Shown: in pieces, positions 59,072 through 64,000 of the stretch | Position numbering within the stretch: position 1 is the stretch's first letter | Layout: the number at the start of each line of letters is the position of its first letter | Assembly: GCF_036248275.1 (NCBI RefSeq) | Contig: NZ_CP109181.1 | Coordinates: 6,014,001 to 6,078,000, forward strand | Length of the DNA: 64,000 nt | Direction of reading: 5' to 3' | DNA from: Streptomyces sp. NBC_01716 | GTDB taxonomy: Bacteria; Actinomycetota; Actinomycetes; Streptomycetales; Streptomycetaceae | The notes under the pieces: model-generated | What the model saw: only the letters and a program-made list of their open reading frames with translations | The model's database searches: none | Told to the model about the DNA's origin: nothing | Made by a program: the position numbers and the translations under genes

Positions 59072-61002
59072 TCCACCTCGGCGACCGCCTGCGCGAACTG
59101 CGCCGCGTACAGCCGCGCGTACGCACCCTCCGCCGCCAACAGCCCCTCGTGCGTGCCCTGTTCGACGATCGAGCCGTTCTCCATCACCAGGATCACGTCC
59201 GCGTCCCTGATCGTGGAGAGCCGGTGCGCGATCACGAAACTCGTCCGCCCGTGCGCCAGTTGGGCCATCGCCTTCTGGATCAGCACCTCCGTACGGGTGT
59301 CCACCGAGCTGGTCGCCTCGTCCAGCACCAGGATCACCGGGTCGGACAGGAACGCCCGCGCGATGGTGATGAGCTGCTTCTCGCCCGCGCTGACGCCCGC
59401 CCCCTCGTCGTCGATCACGGTCTCGTACCCGTCGGGCAGCGTCCGGATGAAACGGTCCGCGTGCGCGGCCCGTGCCGCCTCCTCGATCTGCGCCCGCGTG
59501 ACGTCGTGCGAGGCGCCGTACGCGATGTTCTCCGCGATCGTGCCGCCGAACAGCCAGGTGTCCTGGAGGACCATGCCTATTCGGGAACGCAGGTCCTCAC
59601 GCGACATGGTGGAGATGTCGATGTCGTCCAGACTGATCCGGCCGGACGTCACCTCGTAGAACCGCATCAGCAGATTGACCAGCGTCGTCTTGCCCGCGCC
59701 CGTCGGACCGACGATCGCGACCGTCTGACCCGGCTCGACGGACAGCGACAGGTCCTCGATGAGCGGCTTCTCCGGCTCGTAGCGGAACGCCACACCGTCC
59801 AGCGTCACCCCTCCCCGCAGCTCGTGCGGGCGCTCGGCCGATGGCGCGTCCTTCTCCTGCTCGTCCGCGTCCAGCAGCTCGAATATCCGCTCCGCGGACG
59901 CGACCCCGGACTGGACGAGGTTGGCCATCGAAGCCACCTGCGTCAGCGGCATCGAGAACTGCCGTGAGTACTGGATGAACGCCTGCACATCGCCGATGGA
60001 CAGCGTCCCCGAAGCGACACGCAGCCCGCCGACGACCGCCACCAGCACATAGTTGAGGTTGGAGATGAAGAACATCAGCGGCTGCATGATCCCGCTGTTG
60101 TACTGCGCCTTGAAGCCCGCCTCGTACAGCGCGTCGTTCTGCTCCTTGAACGCCCGCGCCGACTCCTCCTGCCGCCCGAAGACCTTCACCAGGGCGTGCC
60201 CCGTGTACATCTCCTCGATATGGGCGTTCAGCGAGCCCGTGGACTTCCACTGCGAGACGAAGTGCGGCTGCGAGCGCTTGCCGACCTTCGTCGCCACGAA
60301 CACCGACAGCGGCACGGTCACCACCGCGACCAGCGCCAGCAGCGGCGAGATCCACAGCATCATGCCCAGCACACCGAGGATCGTCAGCAGCGAGTTGACG
60401 AGCTGGCCCATCGTCTGCTGGAGCGTCTGCGAGATGTTGTCGACGTCGTTCGTCGCCCGGCTCAGCACCTCACCGCGCTGCTGACGGTCGAAGTACGACA
60501 GCGGCAGCCGCGACAGCTTTGCCTGTACGTCCTCACGCATCCGGTAGATGGTGAGGTTGATGACCCGGATGGACAGCCGCGTCGAGACCAGCATCAGCAG
60601 CCCGGCCGCGACGTACACCGCCAGCACGATCAGCAGGACCTGGCCGATCGCGCCGAAGTCGATGCCCTGCCCCGGCGTGAAGTCCACCCCGGAGAGCAGG
60701 TCGGCGAGCCCGCCGTCGCCCTCGTCCCGCAGCCGCGCGACCGTCTCGTCCTTGCTGACACCCCCCGGCGTCTGACGCCCGACGACCCCCGCGAAGATCA
60801 GGTCGGTCGCCGAGCCGAGGATCTTCGGGCCCACCACCGAGGCCGCCACACTCAGCACGCCCGCGGCGAGCATCCACCACAGGGTGACCTTTTCGCGCGC
60901 CAACTGCCGCAGCAGCCGCTTGCTCGACCCCTTGAAATCCATCGACCGCTGCGAAGGAGCCCCCGCGCCGGCCGCCATCATGCGTCCACCAGGACCGCTC
61001 AT
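59068..61002 (-). CDS. ABC exporter ATP-binding/permease protein (second subunit)
   Basis: 644 aa half-transporter. The transmembrane domain (about residues 38-345) has six segments. The ATPase domain (about 385-640) has Walker A GPTGAGKT, Q-loop VLQDTWLF, a signature region GAGVSAGEKQLITIARAFLS in which the usual LSGGQ reads VSAGE, and Walker B ILVLDEATSS. The degenerate-signature half of a heterodimeric multidrug/lipid exporter is typical. Its ATG overlaps the stop of the upstream partner by 1 nt. Its stop codon lies inside the right end of the MITE. Confidence 0.88.
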   Translation of the reverse strand: MSGPGGRMMAAGAGAPSQRSMDFKGSSKRLLRQLAREKVTLWWMLAAGVLSVAASVVGPKILGSATDLIFAGVVGRQTPGGVSKDETVARLRDEGDGGLADLLSGVDFTPGQGIDFGAIGQVLLIVLAVYVAAGLLMLVSTRLSIRVINLTIYRMREDVQAKLSRLPLSYFDRQQRGEVLSRATNDVDNISQTLQQTMGQLVNSLLTILGVLGMMLWISPLLALVAVVTVPLSVFVATKVGKRSQPHFVSQWKSTGSLNAHIEEMYTGHALVKVFGRQEESARAFKEQNDALYEAGFKAQYNSGIMQPLMFFISNLNYVLVAVVGGLRVASGTLSIGDVQAFIQYSRQFSMPLTQVASMANLVQSGVASAERIFELLDADEQEKDAPSAERPHELRGGVTLDGVAFRYEPEKPLIEDLSLSVEPGQTVAIVGPTGAGKTTLVNLLMRFYEVTSGRISLDDIDISTMSREDLRSRIGMVLQDTWLFGGTIAENIAYGASHDVTRAQIEEAARAAHADRFIRTLPDGYETVIDDEGAGVSAGEKQLITIARAFLSDPVILVLDEATSSVDTRTEVLIQKAMAQLAHGRTSFVIAHRLSTIRDADVILVMENGSIVEQGTHEGLLAAEGAYARLYAAQFAQAVAEVD

Positions 61003-62735
61003 CAGGCCGCCTCCGCCTCGGTCAGCTGGGAGAGCACGATCTCCCGGTACGTCTCGTTCTCCGCCATCAGCTCGTGATGATGCCCCTCACCGACCACCCG
61101 GCCCTCGTCCATGACGATGATCCGGTCGGCGTCGCGGATGGTGGACACCCGCTGGGCGACGATCACCACCGTGGCCTCGGCGGTCTCACGCGCCAGGGCG
61201 GCACGCAGCGCCGCGTCCGTCGCGTAGTCCAGCGCGGAGAACGAGTCGTCGAAGAGATAGATCTCCGGCCGCTGCACCAGCGTCCGCGCGATGGCGAGGC
61301 GCTGGCGCTGACCGCCGGACACGTTCGTACCGCCCTGCGAGACAGGCGCGTTCAGCCCGCCCTCCAGATCGGTGACGAACTCCTTGGCCTGCGCGACATC
61401 GAGCGCGTGCCACAGCTCCTCGTCGGTCGCGTCCGGATTGCCGTACCGCAGATTCGTCGCCACCGTCCCCGAGAAGAGATACGGCTTCTGCGGCACCAGA
61501 CTGACCGTCCTGGCCAGCAGGGCGGGATCGAGTCCGCGTACGTCCTCCCCGTCCACCAGCACCTCGCCGGAGGTCGCGTCGACCAGCCGGGGCACCAGCC
61601 CGAGCAGGGTGGACTTTCCGCTGCCGGTCGAGCCGATCACGGCGGTCGTCTCGCCCGGTCTCGCGGTCAGTGACACCTCACGCAGCACCGGCTCCTCGGC
61701 GCCCGGGTAGCGGAACTCCGCGCCCCGCACCTCCAGATGACCGTGCCGGCGCAGTGTCCGCACGGGGTCCTTCGGCGGGACGACGCTCGACCTGGTGTCC
61801 AGCACCTCCTCGATGCGCTCGGCACACACCTCGGCGCGCGGCACCATCATGAACATGAAGGTGGCCATCATCACGGCCATCACGATCTGCATGAGATACG
61901 CGAGGAACGCGGTCAGCGCGCCGATCTGCATCCCGCCGCTGTCGATGCGGTGCGCGCCGAACCAGACGACGGCGACCGACGACACGTTCACGACGGTCAT
62001 CACCACCGGGAACATCAGCGCCATCAGCCGGCCGGTCGCCAACGACATCTCGGTGAGGTCGGTGTTGGCGCCCTTGAACCGCTCCTTCTCGTACTCGTCG
62101 CGTACGAAGGCCCGGATGACGCGGTTGCCGGTTATCTGCTCACGCAGCACCCGGTTCACCGTGTCCAGCCGCTCCTGCATGGAGCGGAACAGCGGGCGCA
62201 TCCGCTTGACGATCAGGCTCACCGAGATACCGAGCACCGGCACGACGGCGAGCAGCACCGCCGACAGGGGCACGTCCTGACCGAGCGCCATGACGATGCC
62301 GCCGACGCACATGATCGGGGCCGACACCATCAGCGTGAACGACATCAGGACCAGCATCTGCACCTGCTGGACGTCGTTGGTCGTACGCGTGATCAGCGAC
62401 GGCGCGCCGAACTGGCCGACCTCGCGGGCGGAGAAGCTCTGCACCCGGTCGAATATCGCGGCCCGCACGTCACGGCCGAGGGCCGACGCGGTGCGCGATC
62501 CGTAGTAGACAGCGCCTATCTGGCCGAGGACCTGGACGACGCTGACGGCGATCATGAGACCGCCGAACTCCATGATGTAACCCGTGTCCCCCTTCACGAC
62601 ACCGTTGTCGATGATGTCGGCGTTGAGGGTGGGCAGATAGAGGGAGGCACAGGTCTGAAGGAACTGGAAAGCCACCAGCAGACCGATGGCCGTTCTGTAG
62701 GGGGCCAGATGCGTTCTGAGTAGTCGTAGAAGCAC
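61002..62735 (-). CDS. ABC exporter ATP-binding/permease protein (first subunit)
   Basis: 577 aa half-transporter. The six-helix transmembrane domain (about 10-310) includes GSRTASALGRDVRAAIFDRV and LITRTTNDVQQVQMLVLM. The ATPase domain (about 335-570) has Walker A GSTGSGKS, Q-loop LVPQKPYLFSG, signature NVSGGQRQRLAIARTL, and FDDSFSALD where the expected catalytic Glu is Asp. A heterodimer with one non-canonical site per subunit is implied. GTG 62735 (GAGAGA upstream) gives the usual length; an ATG at 62774 is possible. Substrate unknown. Confidence 0.88.
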   Translation of the reverse strand: MLLRLLRTHLAPYRTAIGLLVAFQFLQTCASLYLPTLNADIIDNGVVKGDTGYIMEFGGLMIAVSVVQVLGQIGAVYYGSRTASALGRDVRAAIFDRVQSFSAREVGQFGAPSLITRTTNDVQQVQMLVLMSFTLMVSAPIMCVGGIVMALGQDVPLSAVLLAVVPVLGISVSLIVKRMRPLFRSMQERLDTVNRVLREQITGNRVIRAFVRDEYEKERFKGANTDLTEMSLATGRLMALMFPVVMTVVNVSSVAVVWFGAHRIDSGGMQIGALTAFLAYLMQIVMAVMMATFMFMMVPRAEVCAERIEEVLDTRSSVVPPKDPVRTLRRHGHLEVRGAEFRYPGAEEPVLREVSLTARPGETTAVIGSTGSGKSTLLGLVPRLVDATSGEVLVDGEDVRGLDPALLARTVSLVPQKPYLFSGTVATNLRYGNPDATDEELWHALDVAQAKEFVTDLEGGLNAPVSQGGTNVSGGQRQRLAIARTLVQRPEIYLFDDSFSALDYATDAALRAALARETAEATVVIVAQRVSTIRDADRIIVMDEGRVVGEGHHHELMAENETYREIVLSQLTEAEAA

Positions 62736-62914
62736 GTGCTGTCTCTCGGGCTCGGCAAGATCGGGGGTCGGACCCATCCTGCGACATGCCGCCCGCCGGA
62801 TCCCAAGGGTTTTCCACAAAGGACCGGTCAAGAACGACTGTCATACCGGAACCCCTGGCTCCCTCCGGCCTGCGCCCCCGGCCGCCCCTGGCGCTCCGCC
62901 CCTGCCGCCCCGCC

Positions 62915-64000
62915 CTACGCCCCCGGCGCCGCCGCGAACGCGCCCGGGTGGATCTGCTCCCGCGCCGCCGTGTACTGCTGCCGCACCGCCGCGCCGACCG
63001 CCGCCTCTTCCCCCGGCTCGAAGATCTGGGCCGCCGCACCGCGCCACTCGGGCGGGCTGTGCGGGGACAGCGTGTTCTTCGATACCCCCAGCGCCCAGGC
63101 GGCCTGCCGGGCCGCCCCCAGCGCCGCGTAGTCGGCCGGCTCCGGCACGACGACCTGCGCCCCGAAGATCCCCGGCGCGCACACCTGCACGGCCGGCAGC
63201 CCGGCCGCCGCCCCCAGCAGAAAGACCCGCCGCACCTCGACGCCGCGCCCGCGCACCACGTCCATCGCGTCGGCCAGCGAGCAGAGCATCCCCTCGAACG
63301 CGGCCCGCGCCAGATGCTCCGGCTTCATCGACTCCCGCCGCAGACCGGTCAACGTCCCCGCTGTATGCGGCAGTTGGGGTGTCTTCTCGCCCTCCAGATA
63401 GGGCAGGAACACCAGACCGGACGCGCCCGGCGTGGACTTGAGCGCCAGCGCCGACAGTTCGTCCAGGTCCTCGGTCCCCAGCAGCTCCGCCGTACCGCGC
63501 AGGGCCCGTACGGCGTTGAGCGTATGGACGACCGGCAGATGCATCCCCGTGGCGTCGGCGAACGACGTGATCATCCCGGAGGGATCCGCCAGCGCCTCGT
63601 GGTGCACGGTCATCACCGACCCGGAGGCGCCCAGCGACACGACCGCGTCGCCGATCCCGACGCCGAGCCCGAAGGCGGCGGCCATGGTCTCGCCCGTACC
63701 CGCGGAGATCAGCAGCCCTTCGGGCGTGGTCCCGGCGGCCTCGGCCGGGCCGAGCACCTCCGGCAGCGCCGCCTGGTGGCCCAGCGCGAGCTCCATCAGA
63801 TCCGGCCGGTAGGCACCGGTGCGGGCGGACCAGAAACCGGAGCCGGACGCCGCCCCCCGGTCCGTCGTCCGCCGGGCGGGCCGGCCGAGCAGCTGCCACA
63901 CCAGCCAGTCGTGCGGCTGGAGGATCATCACCGTACGCCGCGCCGCCTCCGGTTCGTTCCGCGCCAGCCAGCGCAGCTTCGCCAGCGGTTGACCCGCCTG
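62915..64000 (-). CDS. FGGY family carbohydrate kinase (xylulokinase-like), 5' end outside the window
   Basis: At least 361 C-terminal codons; the frame stays open to the window edge (QPLAKLRWLARN just before it), so the start lies beyond 64000. MILQPHDWLVWQLLGR and TTDRGAASGSGFWSARTGAY match the sugar-binding middle of FGGY kinases. GTGETMAAAFGLGVGIGDAV and ALRGTAELLG follow; the ATP-side FLPYLEGEKTPQLPHTAGTL is typical of xylulokinases. RRVFLLGAAAGLPAVQ replaces the more usual GGG(A/G)xS. The substrate is not certain. Confidence 0.85.
   Translation of the reverse strand, partial: QAGQPLAKLRWLARNEPEAARRTVMILQPHDWLVWQLLGRPARRTTDRGAASGSGFWSARTGAYRPDLMELALGHQAALPEVLGPAEAAGTTPEGLLISAGTGETMAAAFGLGVGIGDAVVSLGASGSVMTVHHEALADPSGMITSFADATGMHLPVVHTLNAVRALRGTAELLGTEDLDELSALALKSTPGASGLVFLPYLEGEKTPQLPHTAGTLTGLRRESMKPEHLARAAFEGMLCSLADAMDVVRGRGVEVRRVFLLGAAAGLPAVQVCAPGIFGAQVVVPEPADYAALGAARQAAWALGVSKNTLSPHSPPEWRGAAAQIFEPGEEAAVGAAVRQQYTAAREQIHPGAFAAAPGA

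Overview
The window is 64 kb of very GC-rich DNA with tightly packed genes, GTG and TTG starts, GGAGG-type ribosome binding sites and many probable leaderless starts. Gene families and order (hinT-rnz-phoH-ybeY-corC-era-leuA-recO-uppS-zur-znuCBA-glyQS-dusB-ppdK-nirBD-nasA-dgt-dnaG-sigma factor) point to a Streptomyces core chromosome. No rRNA, tRNA, CRISPR array or intact transposase gene was seen.

Layout. 1-18.3 kb is housekeeping: hinT, RNase Z, a PfkB kinase, phoH/ybeY/corC/yjbR in overlapping order, a polysaccharide pyruvyl transferase, a cytidine-deaminase-like protein without zinc ligands, era, leuA behind a leucine leader peptide, a zinc-ribbon/TerB protein, an MMPL exporter with a NarL-type two-component system, recO and uppS. 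18.3-21.7 kb is the zinc regulon (zur, znuB, znuC, znuA), with two Zur boxes over the znuA promoter. 21.8-30.6 kb has glyQS, small proteins, a decayed regulator, an MFS exporter, dusB, a HAD relic and pyruvate phosphate dikinase. 30.9-34.9 kb holds an ArsR-like regulator, a PhoX-like Tat protein and a TetR/SDR pair. 34.9-39.1 kb is the nitrite reductase operon; nasA lies apart at 48.8-50.8 kb. Both have GlnR-box-like sequences upstream. Between them are a TSUP permease, a class F sortase with a secreted partner, an aminotransferase, an FMN reductase, cutA and a partly decayed CoA-ester/CoA-transferase island with a GntR regulator. 51-64 kb contains a SanA-like protein, a sirohydrochlorin chelatase, dgt, a ferredoxin-reductase-like flavoprotein, dnaG, an HrdA-type sigma factor, a heterodimeric ABC exporter and the 3' part of an FGGY sugar kinase.

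Themes. (1) The mycobacterial PafBC/RecA-NDp DNA-damage promoter motif (TTGTCRGTG-N8-TANNNT) appears upstream of phoH (perfect) and dnaG (one mismatch), with a weaker copy at the PfkB kinase. (2) Short palindromic or terminal-inverted-repeat elements sit on gene ends: a 187 bp MITE supplies the stop codon of an ABC exporter gene, and copies of an AGGGCCTGTCGTT repeat lie where one gene has lost its N-terminus and another has gained a C-terminal tail. (3) The 44.4-48.8 kb island has two identical 16 bp operator candidates and an apparently intact GntR regulator, CitE and CaiB, but a broken metallo-beta-lactamase gene, a hydrolase without its nucleophile and an ABC-ATPase/CocE deletion junction.
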